Shown here: piece after piece, positions 38,401 through 46,973 of the stretch
How the letters are laid out: each line of letters begins with the position of its first letter
How positions within the stretch are numbered: the first letter of the stretch is position 1
From: Bacteroidota bacterium
Lineage (GTDB): Bacteria > Bacteroidota > Bacteroidia > Chitinophagales > Chitinophagaceae
Direction of reading: 5' to 3'
Length of the DNA stretch: 64,000 nt
NCBI GenBank assembly: GCA_026391435.1
Contig: JAPLEJ010000028.1
Span: 1-64,000 of the forward strand
Position numbers and translations under genes: made by a program
Notes under the pieces: generated by a model
Seen by the model: only the letters and a program-made list of their open reading frames with translations
Databases searched by the model: none
Told to the model about the DNA's origin: nothing

Positions 38401-38655
38401 ATGGAACAAGAAAACAAGAAGGTTTTAACCTTCAAACAAGGGTGTGAGCATTTAGGCTATAAGCCAAGTTATGTCTATAAACTAACAAGCGGAAACATTT
38501 TACCATTTAGTAAACCTAATGGCAAATGTATCAGATTTGACCGTGATAAGCTTGATTTATGGATGTTATCTAATAACAATACAACCCAAAAAGAACGAAA
38601 AATAATTGCATCAACTTATCTAAATACTAAAGGAGGTAGTGATTATGGAAAATAA
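38401..38655 (+). CDS. Helix-turn-helix DNA-binding protein, excisionase-like
   Basis: An 84-residue protein of the winged helix-turn-helix type used by excisionases (helix_turn_helix_17 pattern). TFKQGCEHLGYKPSYVYKLT gives the two helices, and FSKPNGKCIRFDRDKLDLWM gives the wing and the trailing helix. Such proteins bend DNA for excision or switch the replication genes. It overlaps the DUF3987 gene by 11 bases, so it is the first gene of the replication unit. Confidence 0.88.
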   Translation: MEQENKKVLTFKQGCEHLGYKPSYVYKLTSGNILPFSKPNGKCIRFDRDKLDLWMLSNNNTTQKERKIIASTYLNTKGGSDYGK

Positions 38656-40117
38656 AATTACCATCAAGGCTGTAGAAGTTGTGCCATTACAAATGGATGT
38701 TCATTCATTAGAAAATAAATCTAAAGATGAAAATTCAAGCATATCAATAGATGATATAAGTAATGAATGTCAAAGTCAACTTAATGAATTAATGGAACAA
38801 CAAAAGAAAAACAACAACCAATTTCCCATTGAAGTTTTTCCTAAAATAGTCCAAAGTGTCATTATTGACACAAATGAAAATTTAAATTACCCAATAGACT
38901 TTATAAGTGGTGCAATACTATATGCCTCATCATTAGCAATAGGTAACACTCATAGGGTATCATTTAAAAAGGAATGGACTGAAAGTGCAGTAATATTCAT
39001 AGTTATGATTGGGAAAGCTGGCACAAATAAAAGTCATCCATTATCATTTGCACTTAAACCAATTGAGAGATATGATAATATTTCATATAAAGAATATCAA
39101 AGAAAGCATCTTGAATATGTAAAAATCGAAACATTATCAAAAAAAGAGAGGGCTGAGCAAGGTATTGATGACCCTGTAAAACCAAGTTTTAAAAAGTTTA
39201 TCGTATCTGATTTTACACAAGAAGCATTAGCTGAAGTTCATAAATGTAATTTAAGGGGCATTACTGCCTATAATGATGAAATTGCTGGATTTTTTAAAAA
39301 TTTTAATCGTTATAAGAAAGGTAGCGAAATGGAATTTTGGCTTAGCGCTTGGAGTGGAAAGCCAATAAAGATAGATAGGAAATCGGGAGAGCCAATATTT
39401 ATACCTTACCCATTTATTTCAATAGGCGGAACTATACAAAATGGACTATTGTCAGAAATTGCAAAGGAAGGTAGAACTGAAAATGGCTTTCTTGACAGAA
39501 TACTATTTGTATACCCTGAAGACATCAAAAAAGAATATTGGAGTGATACTGATATTAATGAAGAAACGGTTGCTATTTGGGACAATGTTATATCTAAAAT
39601 GTTGGAATTAAACTTGGAGTATGATGATATTGATAACCCAAAACCCATTGTCTTAGAATTTTCGGTTGAAGCCAAAAACTTACTATTTGAATGGCAAAAA
39701 ACTAATACTGACCAATGCAATAACCAAGAGACCGAAGTCTATGGCTCAATTTATAGTAAACTTGATATTTATATATTAAGATTCTCATTGATATTAGAAA
39801 TTTTAAGCTATGCTTGCGGTGAGAGTAATAAAGAGGAAATTAGTGACAAATCAGTTAAAGGTGCAATATCAATTATTAACTATTTTAAAAGAACTGCGGA
39901 GAAGGTATATTCAATAACAAGTAATCTGAATCCATTAGAAAAATACCCTTTAAATAAGCGACATTTTTATGAAGATTTAGATGAAGAATTTACTACATCA
40001 GAAGGGATAGCACTTGCGGAAAAATATGGGATTTACAAAAGGACATTTCTGCGATTCCTTAAAGACCAAACACTCTTTCAAAAGCTTATAAAGGGTAATT
40101 ACAAAAAAATGCTTTAG
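38645..40117 (+). CDS. DUF3987 family protein, putative replication helicase/ATPase
   Basis: A 490-residue protein of the DUF3987 group common in Bacteroidota mobile elements. A P-loop GKAGTNKS lies at residues 123-130 and an acidic motif (TAYNDEIAGFF near 210) could be Walker B-like; the C-terminal region is helical. Family members are thought to act in element replication, often next to primase-like proteins, as here. The start is ATG 38645, preceded at 7 bases by AGGAGGT (38631-38637), an unusually strong ribosome site for this phylum. The 9-bp repeat block begins 15 bases after the stop. Confidence 0.85.
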   Translation: MENKITIKAVEVVPLQMDVHSLENKSKDENSSISIDDISNECQSQLNELMEQQKKNNNQFPIEVFPKIVQSVIIDTNENLNYPIDFISGAILYASSLAIGNTHRVSFKKEWTESAVIFIVMIGKAGTNKSHPLSFALKPIERYDNISYKEYQRKHLEYVKIETLSKKERAEQGIDDPVKPSFKKFIVSDFTQEALAEVHKCNLRGITAYNDEIAGFFKNFNRYKKGSEMEFWLSAWSGKPIKIDRKSGEPIFIPYPFISIGGTIQNGLLSEIAKEGRTENGFLDRILFVYPEDIKKEYWSDTDINEETVAIWDNVISKMLELNLEYDDIDNPKPIVLEFSVEAKNLLFEWQKTNTDQCNNQETEVYGSIYSKLDIYILRFSLILEILSYACGESNKEEISDKSVKGAISIINYFKRTAEKVYSITSNLNPLEKYPLNKRHFYEDLDEEFTTSEGIALAEKYGIYKRTFLRFLKDQTLFQKLIKGNYKKML

Positions 40118-40131
40118 TAGCTGTCAATTGT

Positions 40132-40236
40132 GACACTTATGTCACTTTCAAATAATAACAAATCAATTATATGTCACTTGTGTCACTTTAGTCACTATCA
40201 AATATTTTAGTGTCGTAAGTGTCGCAAGTGACACAA
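40132..40236 (+). repeat. Block of 9-bp direct repeats (candidate replication origin)
   Basis: Eight 9-bp units in three groups: GACACTTAT, GTCACTTTC at 40132 and 40141; GTCACTTGT, GTCACTTTA, GTCACTATC at 40173, 40182 and 40191; and GTGTCGTAA, GTGTCGCAA, GTGACACAA at 40210, 40219 and 40228. The first five share the core G(T/A)CACT. The block fills the gap between the two replication genes, and stops in frame with the downstream gene show it is not coding. Iteron-like origin is inferred. Confidence 0.6.
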
Positions 40237-40246
40237 ATAGAAAATT

Positions 40247-41161
40247 ATGAAAAATTATAAATACAAATTAGAACCATATAATGGAAGTAAAAGTAGGCAC
40301 TTATGCCCTTTGTGTAATGATGTAAAAAAGACCTTTACAAGGTACATTGACTCAATAACAGGTCAATATGTTAGTCATTTAGTTGGAAAATGTAATAGAG
40401 AAGTTAACTGCAATTATCATTACCCCCCATCCAAATATTTTAAGGATAACAAAATAGAATACAATATAAATATACCAAAATATATAAATAGGCAGGTTGA
40501 CATTGTGCAGAAAAGAAGCCGAATACCAAATGAAATATTTGACCAATCCCTTAAGGGTTATGAAAATAATAAATTAGTAGAGTTTATGTGCAAGAGAATA
40601 GATGTACAAAAAACGGTCGAAGCAATTGAAAAGTATAAAATTGGGACATCGAAAAAATGGGTAGGCTCTACTGTATTTTGGCAAATTGATGAGTCAAACT
40701 CAATTAGAACTGGAAAAATAATGTTGTATAATCCAATTAATGGGAAAAGAGTAAAAGAGCCATACAATCACATTACTTGGGTTCATTCAGAGTTAGGTTA
40801 TAATGATTATCAAGTTAACCAATGTCTATTTGGGCAGCATTTAATTATCGGCAACGATTTACCTATTGCAATTGTTGAATCAGAGAAAACAGCGGTAATT
40901 GCAAGTACCTATTTGAAATCGCATCTATGGCTTGCAACTGGTGGATTAAATAATTTAAAAACAAGTAACTTTTATAAACTTCAAAACAGAAACATTACAT
41001 TATTCCCTGATTTAAATAGTTATGATAAATGGTTTACCACTATGGCAATGTTGTCTAAAATTGCAAATGTATCTATTTCTTCCCTTTTAGAAGAAAGAGC
41101 TACGGATGAAGAAAAATCAATGGGTTTAGATATTGCAGACTATTTAATAAAGAATAAATAA
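40247..41161 (+). CDS. DUF6371-like primase protein
   Basis: A 304-residue protein with an N-terminal zinc-binding segment (CPLCND near 19 and GKCNREVNCNYHYPP near 50), a middle alpha/beta region and a TOPRIM-like C-terminal part (PIAIVESEKTAVIAS near 207, TLFPDLNSYDKW near 250). This is the layout of DUF6371 proteins of Bacteroidota elements, which resemble DnaG-type primases. With the DUF3987 protein it probably forms the element's replication pair. It follows the 9-bp repeat block directly. Confidence 0.82.
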   Translation: MKNYKYKLEPYNGSKSRHLCPLCNDVKKTFTRYIDSITGQYVSHLVGKCNREVNCNYHYPPSKYFKDNKIEYNINIPKYINRQVDIVQKRSRIPNEIFDQSLKGYENNKLVEFMCKRIDVQKTVEAIEKYKIGTSKKWVGSTVFWQIDESNSIRTGKIMLYNPINGKRVKEPYNHITWVHSELGYNDYQVNQCLFGQHLIIGNDLPIAIVESEKTAVIASTYLKSHLWLATGGLNNLKTSNFYKLQNRNITLFPDLNSYDKWFTTMAMLSKIANVSISSLLEERATDEEKSMGLDIADYLIKNK

Positions 41162-41164
41162 ACT

Positions 41165-41323
41165 ATGAAAACAAAAAAAGAATTAGCCGCATATTATGGC
41201 GTATCTGTTTACATAATTACTAATTGGTTGAAAGAAATTAAGGAAATAGATATAAAACCTTACCAGAAAGTGTTAACGCCTAAACAAATTAAAATCTTAA
41301 TAGAGTATATTGGTACACCATAA
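41165..41323 (+). CDS. Small helix-turn-helix-like protein
   Basis: A 52-residue protein starting MKTKKELAAYYGVSVYIITNWL, with a clear helix-turn-helix (residues about 4-22) like those used by small DNA-binding proteins. It begins 3 bases after the primase-like gene, so it is probably co-transcribed. It may regulate the replication unit. Too short for a family call. Confidence 0.65.
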   Translation: MKTKKELAAYYGVSVYIITNWLKEIKEIDIKPYQKVLTPKQIKILIEYIGTP

Positions 41324-41421
41324 ATGAAATTATATTGTAAAACTAATTAAATGATTTTAGAAGATTGTATTAGATTATAAAAGAATCAATTCAGGAAGTT
41401 AACTCTTTATACTTTTACAAT

Positions 41422-41802
41422 ATGAAAACAAAATGGAAAAGTTTGGACTTGCACTCATTGGCAAATAGGACAAGTCAAGTCGTAATTGGTTTTAAAACTA
41501 CGCCACAATTAAAATTAAAACTTGCAGCAGAAGCTACCGATAAAGGCACTAATATTGGTAGTTATGTTCGCAATATTATTGAAAATCGTGAAAACAATGA
41601 AATTGCTAAAGTTTTAAAAAATGAAAATGTAGACTTGAAAAATAAAATATCAGTTTATGAAAACCCAGAGGCAAAAGCTATCTTAGTTAACTACAAAGGG
41701 AAGGAAGTAGACTATTACGAAAATGGTTTAAAAAAAACTAAGACAATAAATTCAATCGATGATGTCTACTTTGTAATAATGAAATCTTTTAAAACTAAGT
41801 AA
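41422..41802 (+). CDS. Ribbon-helix-helix-like protein, possible mobilisation accessory
   Basis: A 126-residue protein. Residues about 18-55 (VVIGFKTTPQLKLKLAAEA then NIGSYVRNIIE) follow the strand-helix-helix pattern of ribbon-helix-helix DNA-binding or MobC-like accessory proteins; residues 57-80 are charged coiled coil. A relaxase gene usually follows such a protein but none is seen here. The assignment to mobilisation is weak; it could equally be a partition or regulatory protein. Confidence 0.65.
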   Translation: MKTKWKSLDLHSLANRTSQVVIGFKTTPQLKLKLAAEATDKGTNIGSYVRNIIENRENNEIAKVLKNENVDLKNKISVYENPEAKAILVNYKGKEVDYYENGLKKTKTINSIDDVYFVIMKSFKTK

Positions 41803-41803
41803 A

Positions 41804-41977
41804 ATGGAATTTGAACAAATCCACTACCCTTTCAGTAAAGTTTCCTCCCCTACTTCAACAAATAATTCAAAAGGAAACAATACATTGCTTTATTTGGGTT
41901 TAACAGTATTGTTTATTGGAGGAGGCATATATGCTTACAATATGTTTTCCTATAAAATAAAGCCAAATGAACCCTAA
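41804..41977 (+). CDS. Small single-pass membrane protein
   Basis: A 57-residue protein with a polar Ser/Asn-rich first half and one transmembrane segment (LLYLGLTVLFIGGGIYAY, about 28-45). Its start lies 1 base after the previous stop and its end overlaps the next small gene by 11 bases. Function unknown; the tight packing supports that it is expressed. Confidence 0.55.
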   Translation: MEFEQIHYPFSKVSSPTSTNNSKGNNTLLYLGLTVLFIGGGIYAYNMFSYKIKPNEP

Positions 41978-42089
41978 AATCAAATTAGGTACAGCAATTT
42001 TTACCTTTGCATTAATAGTTGGATTTGCAACGATGCTTGTAGAAAGTACAGCAGAACATTTAAATAGAAAAAATGTTAATACCAATTAA
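41967..42089 (+). CDS. Small membrane protein, 40 residues
   Basis: Begins MNPKIKLGTAIFTFALIVGF, so it has a basic start and one hydrophobic segment (about 8-25), then a polar tail. It overlaps the gene before by 11 bases and the gene after by 17 bases. Too small to assign; the overlapping frames make a coding role plausible. Confidence 0.45.
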   Translation: MNPKIKLGTAIFTFALIVGFATMLVESTAEHLNRKNVNTN

Positions 42090-42339
42090 AGTAAACGACC
42101 CAAGTACAATCAAATATTTAGGCATAGGAGATTTAGTATACCTAAGATATATTAAAAATAATTTAGTTGCTATTAGTAATGATAGAACTCAAATTGGCAA
42201 TGTAGTCTCAAAAAGTATATGTCAGATTGAAGACAAGTGTAAGCAGCAAGAAACTGTTAGTTATCTTATATGGGCTATTTTCAAAAAATCAATAATTATT
42301 GAATTGAATGGATATATGTCAACAAGAATCGTATCATAA
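42073..42339 (+). CDS. Hypothetical 88-residue element protein
   Basis: A soluble protein with a beta-rich first half (LGIGDLVYLRYIKNNLVAISNDRTQIGNVV, given here in parts: GIGDLVYLRY and NNLVAISND) and a helical end. It might have a small barrel fold but I do not recognise the family. It overlaps small genes at both ends within the element. Confidence 0.55.
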   Translation: MLIPIKVNDPSTIKYLGIGDLVYLRYIKNNLVAISNDRTQIGNVVSKSICQIEDKCKQQETVSYLIWAIFKKSIIIELNGYMSTRIVS

Positions 42340-42433
42340 ACCCAAGTGTATCAAAATATATCTAAAAAGCAACACTTGGGACTGTGAAAATTGTATTGGC
42401 ATTAATCAAAGAATTAATTTAACCTTAAAGTAA
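42308..42433 (+). CDS. Possible 41-residue zinc-ribbon-like protein
   Basis: An open frame MDICQQESYHK...WDCENCIG with four cysteines (residues 4, 14, 26, 29), the last two a CxxC pair. It overlaps the preceding gene by 32 bases and ends 10 bases before the serine recombinase. The same stretch holds a 9-bp inverted repeat (42341-42349 with 42372-42380), so it could instead be a structured noncoding segment. Confidence 0.35.
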   Translation: MDICQQESYHKPKCIKIYLKSNTWDCENCIGINQRINLTLK

Positions 42434-42443
42434 ACCATTATCA

Positions 42444-43058
42444 ATGGATAGAGCAATTATTGTATCCAGATGTAGCACCAATGAAAAACGACAGGATGTA
42501 TCCCGACAATCGTATGATTTGCAAAACAAGTTTTCAAAAGTTTACGAAATTGTTAAGAAACTTGAATATTACAAGTCTGGGGAGAAAAACGAAAAAGAAA
42601 TAGATGAAATTATTCAGTATGCCATTAATAATAATATCCAACATATTTTATTTTCGGAAATTAGTAGAATCGGAAGAAGAGTAATAGAAACTTTAGTATT
42701 CATTGAAAATTGTACGAAACACAGAATTAATGTTCACATTGACAATTACAATATGAATAGCCTTAACGATGATAAGACCGAAAATATGATGACTAAAATA
42801 ATGCTTCAAATTGGTGCATCATTTGCAGAAATTGAACTTAGGCAAACACATAATCGTTTAAATAGCGGCAGAGCAAAATATATTGCAAATGGAGGTAGGC
42901 TTGGTCGAAATCCAGACACAAAGTTAACTAAAGAACAAATTTTAGAAAAACACAAGGATATTATAAAGTATTTGAATCAAGGTCAAAGTATAAGGAACAT
43001 AATGAAGTTAACTGCTAAAAGTAGCGGTACAATACAAAAGGTTAAGCAGCTAATTTAA
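42444..43058 (+). CDS. Serine recombinase (resolvase/invertase family)
   Basis: A 204-residue small serine recombinase. The catalytic serine is probably S11 in VSRCSTNEK, followed by RQSYDLQ; the conserved arginine region is SEISRIGRR near 69-77, and helix E is around MTKIMLQIGASFAEIELRQTHNR. The C-terminus (LTKEQILEKHKDI ... SSGTIQKVKQ) is a helix-turn-helix for site binding. It could resolve element multimers or invert a segment. It converges with the M4 peptidase gene, 16 bases apart. Confidence 0.9.
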   Translation: MDRAIIVSRCSTNEKRQDVSRQSYDLQNKFSKVYEIVKKLEYYKSGEKNEKEIDEIIQYAINNNIQHILFSEISRIGRRVIETLVFIENCTKHRINVHIDNYNMNSLNDDKTENMMTKIMLQIGASFAEIELRQTHNRLNSGRAKYIANGGRLGRNPDTKLTKEQILEKHKDIIKYLNQGQSIRNIMKLTAKSSGTIQKVKQLI

Positions 43059-43074
43059 GCAAATTAGCTATGTC

Positions 43075-46000
43075 TTATAATTTGAATATCTTAAAATTCT
43101 GTCTTACCTTATTGTCACTTGTATAGACTACAAAAAGATATAAACCAGTTGAAAGTTGTCCGAAGTTTATTTGACTACCTGCGTTTATGTTTAATTTAGA
43201 GTTAACCTTTGCACCTGAAGTAATATTATAAACATCTATATTTAATAACTGAACCCCCTTTATCACAAAATCAATATTAATTTGGTTATAAAAAGGATTA
43301 GGAGCCAACTTGATAAACTCATTTACACTTAAGTTAACAACATCAGTAATCAAATAAAAGTATTGATTGCTAAAACCACTTGTGCAACCATTTAAAGAAG
43401 TTTTGATTTTATATAGTCCATTTGCAGTTGGCTTAACCTTTTGAGTTGTATCGGAAACCAATAAACCATCTTTATACCAAGTATTACCATAAGTATTTGT
43501 CGAGACTAAATTATTAGAAGCATCTCTTGATAGCGTAGGAGTTAATGGTGTTATATTTGTAGTGATATAAACACCTGAACTTAATGAACTTGAAATGCCA
43601 TCTACGTTAGTTAAAACCATATAATTTCCTGCATTTTTTGTACTATACATACTACCAGTTGCATTTACAATAGGACTACCATTTCGATACCATTGATTAC
43701 CTATCGTTGCACTTGAGTTTAAAATTGTACTATCTCCAGTACATAAATTAGTATTTCCAGTTATATTTATATTTGGTTTAGAAGGAACTGCAAATTTTCT
43801 TACACCAACCGTATAATATATTGGAAATTTTGCATTATTAAATAAGGTAGCTATTGTTCCACTTGACGATATTTTATCCGTATTTAAACTTAACGACGCA
43901 ATTGTTAATTTACTATTTGTGATAGTATTAAATGCGATTTTATCATCGTTTTTATTAAATGTTGGATAGCCAATTGTATTATTAAGAAAAATTCCACCAA
44001 GATTATTTGTTTGTAAATTATATCCAATAATACCATTTGTTTTTGTACTATCGTTAAAATAATCAAAAGCAAATATGTCAGGAGAATTTTTTGAGAATGT
44101 TGGATTACCTATATTGTCCCCGTTTCCTAAATTAAAAACCTTTGAAACTACCCCACTTGAAGTAGTGTCTTTTGCCTTATTCCAAACATTAATAATATTA
44201 ATATCCCAATATTTAATTTCTGCATTTGAATTTGTACTTGCAATTTTATTATAGCAATCATAAATTATATTTTCACTACTATAATCCCACTCAAAAGAAT
44301 CTGCATATATTGGTCCATCCTTTTTTATCCCATTTGTATATGTTGGATTATATAATTTAAATCTATACCATTTTGTTTTCCCAAAATCATAAACATAAAT
44401 TGACGAATCTTGATAAGTAGTAACTGCAGCAAGCCTTTTACCATCCTTTGAAATAGATACATTATTCCACATAGGTGTACTCTGAATAATTGAATAAGTA
44501 GGCTGTGATATTGTTGGGTCAGTAGTGATAGAATATATTTTTTTATCAAATCCAACTAAATAAGCTGTTTTTCCATCATCTGTAATACTTGGTTTATTAT
44601 TTAATTTTTTTGACCAAAGCGACTTTAAATTAGGAGTAGCTATGTAAAGTGTTGTATCTCCTGTGCCATATAGAAGCATATTTTCTACTCCAGTATTTAC
44701 TGGTAGTTGTTTTACTATTAAAGGTGTAACACCATCTGTAATACCTACGGCATCAAAAGCCAAGCCTGCTTGCAATACTTCATTTGAAGAATATAGGTCT
44801 GATGAAGCTTTGATAATAATTAACCTTAAATCAGTAAAATTTGAATTAGGCAATAAATAAGTTGTTAAAGCTCTATAGTATACTCTTGAAGCTTTTAATC
44901 TACCAATTGCGTTAGCAAATAAAAAAAAAGCATAGTTTGGTATACCACTATTAACATGTACACCCTCGTAATCTCTGTCAGGATATTTATCTAAAATTGT
45001 ACCCGAAAGATACTCATTCATATGTTTTGGTTGCCAACCATTATCATTTGAACTTTTTCCTCCATTATGAGGGTCCATTAAGGACCTTAATGCACCAGAT
45101 GGATAATAAGCTTTATTAACTACCATTTCTCCAATAGTCCAATTTGCAGAATCTACCATTGCTCCAAAAATATCAGCAAATGATTCATTTAAGGCGCCAG
45201 ATTGGCCATTATAAACCAACTTTGCTGAATTATCCACCACTCCGTGAGTCATTTCGTGCGCGGCAACATCTAAACCACCAGCCAAAGGTTTGAACTGCTT
45301 ATATCCATTACCAAAGAACATTGAATTAAGAGCCCAAAAGGCATTATCTAATGGCAAACCTAAAGAATCTACAATTACATTAACATATGAATTAATGTTT
45401 CCACCTTTTCCATCAATAGAATTTCTATTATGAACATTTTTATAAAAATCATAAGTAATACTCAAATTATTATGAGCAGATGTTTGTGTTGGACTCCAAG
45501 TATTTGTTGTATTTATTATTTCATCAGCATTTTGATTTTTACCATATGTATTATTAAAATCAAAGGTTTCTATGTAACCATTACCTTTAGTGCTATTATA
45601 CATAGGTTTAGAAATATCTTTTAAAACATAATTTGAACCAGTATAAGTGACATTTATCTTTTGACTTACTCCATTTAAATCATTCGAATTAGTTATATTA
45701 GGTACATCAATTGTGCAAGTTGTGTTATAAGAAGATAAAATTATACCACTATTAGCATCTATAAAGTATTCATATCTATCAAGAATGTTAGCAAAATATA
45801 TTATTTTATAGGCAAGCTTATTTTTATAAATTATTGTATCAATTGTAATGAAGTTACCTCCAATTAATTTAAGTTGAAAAGCATTAAATTCAACCAAACT
45901 GGTCTTTTTTGCTAAATCAACTTTTAAGTTTTTTATTGCATTTTCAATTGTCAAAGTAGGAACAACTTCAATTTTATCATTAAATATTGAATAACTTCCA

Positions 46001-46587
46001 TTAAAAAGCTCTCCCTCTCCATTAGCATTTAAATGTATCAAAAACTCACTACCATATATCTTTATGCCATTATACTTTTGTTGAAATTTAATATGGCTTT
46101 TCCCATTTGATTCAATATTTGTCTCCAAAATCTCAAGATTTTGTCTTGGATTAGAAATATGAGTAATTGATTCTAACTCATCAAGGAAATTATATGATAG
46201 GCTGTTTACCTCTGATGTTGATTTTATCCTTTTTGTTGTGTCGATACTTTGAGACTTAATTGTTTCCTTAATTAAATTCATCTCAATAAAAATTGGCAAA
46301 CTGGTCTCTTTTGAATAAACAACTTTAATATTTGTATCAATTATTTGATTCTTTAAGGCATCTACATAAAGGGGCTTCAAGAAAGTGTTTTGGACAACAG
46401 CTACTCCATTATTTATAATTACGGCATCAAGGCTATTTACTAAACGATTTGTGTCCTTATTTAAGGGTCTGGTAAATTTATTAACAACTTCTTGTGAATA
46501 GGAGATAACGCTCATAGACACAAATAATGCTACAATTATAGTTTTTTGAGTAATAATAAGAATCCGTTTAGCTATTTTGTGCATCAT
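43075..46587 (-). CDS. Secreted M4 (thermolysin-like) metallopeptidase with T9SS sorting domain
   Basis: An 1170-residue secreted protease. I choose the ATG at 46587, which starts a signal peptide (MMHKIAKRIL ... ISYSQ); the longer frame overlaps the gene upstream. Order: signal, FTP/PepSY-like propeptide (about 30-290), M4 catalytic domain (about 300-640) with zinc ligands H444 and H448 (HEMTH) and E468 (NESFAD), a propeller-like region with TolB-type repeats (about 650-950), two Ig-like repeats, and a type A T9SS sorting domain (about 1085-1170, LAPNPF and LSTGLYLF). It should be exported through the type IX system and matured by propeptide loss. It is cargo of the mobile element, on the opposite strand to the replication genes. 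Confidence 0.93.
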   Translation of the reverse strand: MMHKIAKRILIITQKTIIVALFVSMSVISYSQEVVNKFTRPLNKDTNRLVNSLDAVIINNGVAVVQNTFLKPLYVDALKNQIIDTNIKVVYSKETSLPIFIEMNLIKETIKSQSIDTTKRIKSTSEVNSLSYNFLDELESITHISNPRQNLEILETNIESNGKSHIKFQQKYNGIKIYGSEFLIHLNANGEGELFNGSYSIFNDKIEVVPTLTIENAIKNLKVDLAKKTSLVEFNAFQLKLIGGNFITIDTIIYKNKLAYKIIYFANILDRYEYFIDANSGIILSSYNTTCTIDVPNITNSNDLNGVSQKINVTYTGSNYVLKDISKPMYNSTKGNGYIETFDFNNTYGKNQNADEIINTTNTWSPTQTSAHNNLSITYDFYKNVHNRNSIDGKGGNINSYVNVIVDSLGLPLDNAFWALNSMFFGNGYKQFKPLAGGLDVAAHEMTHGVVDNSAKLVYNGQSGALNESFADIFGAMVDSANWTIGEMVVNKAYYPSGALRSLMDPHNGGKSSNDNGWQPKHMNEYLSGTILDKYPDRDYEGVHVNSGIPNYAFFLFANAIGRLKASRVYYRALTTYLLPNSNFTDLRLIIIKASSDLYSSNEVLQAGLAFDAVGITDGVTPLIVKQLPVNTGVENMLLYGTGDTTLYIATPNLKSLWSKKLNNKPSITDDGKTAYLVGFDKKIYSITTDPTISQPTYSIIQSTPMWNNVSISKDGKRLAAVTTYQDSSIYVYDFGKTKWYRFKLYNPTYTNGIKKDGPIYADSFEWDYSSENIIYDCYNKIASTNSNAEIKYWDINIINVWNKAKDTTSSGVVSKVFNLGNGDNIGNPTFSKNSPDIFAFDYFNDSTKTNGIIGYNLQTNNLGGIFLNNTIGYPTFNKNDDKIAFNTITNSKLTIASLSLNTDKISSSGTIATLFNNAKFPIYYTVGVRKFAVPSKPNINITGNTNLCTGDSTILNSSATIGNQWYRNGSPIVNATGSMYSTKNAGNYMVLTNVDGISSSLSSGVYITTNITPLTPTLSRDASNNLVSTNTYGNTWYKDGLLVSDTTQKVKPTANGLYKIKTSLNGCTSGFSNQYFYLITDVVNLSVNEFIKLAPNPFYNQINIDFVIKGVQLLNIDVYNITSGAKVNSKLNINAGSQINFGQLSTGLYLFVVYTSDNKVRQNFKIFKL

Positions 46588-46615
46588 ATAATTATTGTAA
46601 TAATTTGAAATTAGA

Positions 46616-46960
46616 TTAATTTTTATCAGCTTCACATTGCCATTCATTAAAAAGCACATAAAACTGACCAGTAAATCCATTTTCTTTTACATTCATCTTA
46701 CCACCTCTTGGGCTAATTAAATCACCTTTAAGAAATACACCATCTTTGTTAAAGACCGTTTCATATGCAAAGAAAGTCCAACTTGTACCCACTCCAGAAT
46801 CCTTATCCTTAAACCATTTGGATTTTAAATCAGCTTGAGTGAATATATTACTTGTTCCTTTTGGAGGATAACAATTGAGCTTGTAAGTACCGTTATTTTT
46901 TTGTGCAAATATATGTGCAATGGAAAAAATCGCAAATATTGTAAATAATATCTTTCTCAT
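46616..46960 (-). CDS. Small secreted protein of unknown function
   Basis: A 114-residue protein with signal peptide ending near IFAQ and a compact beta-rich body with two cysteines (NCYPP near 30 and WQCEAD near 110), which may form a disulfide. No family recognised. It sits 28 bases upstream of the M4 peptidase start on the same strand, so it could assist or be co-expressed with it. Confidence 0.65.
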   Translation of the reverse strand: MRKILFTIFAIFSIAHIFAQKNNGTYKLNCYPPKGTSNIFTQADLKSKWFKDKDSGVGTSWTFFAYETVFNKDGVFLKGDLISPRGGKMNVKENGFTGQFYVLFNEWQCEADKN

Positions 46961-46973
46961 GTTTAATGTTTAT

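Noticed and set aside
40132-40236. CRISPR-like array at the 9-bp repeats
   Set aside because: Units are only 9 bp, contiguous and without spacers; no cas gene is near.
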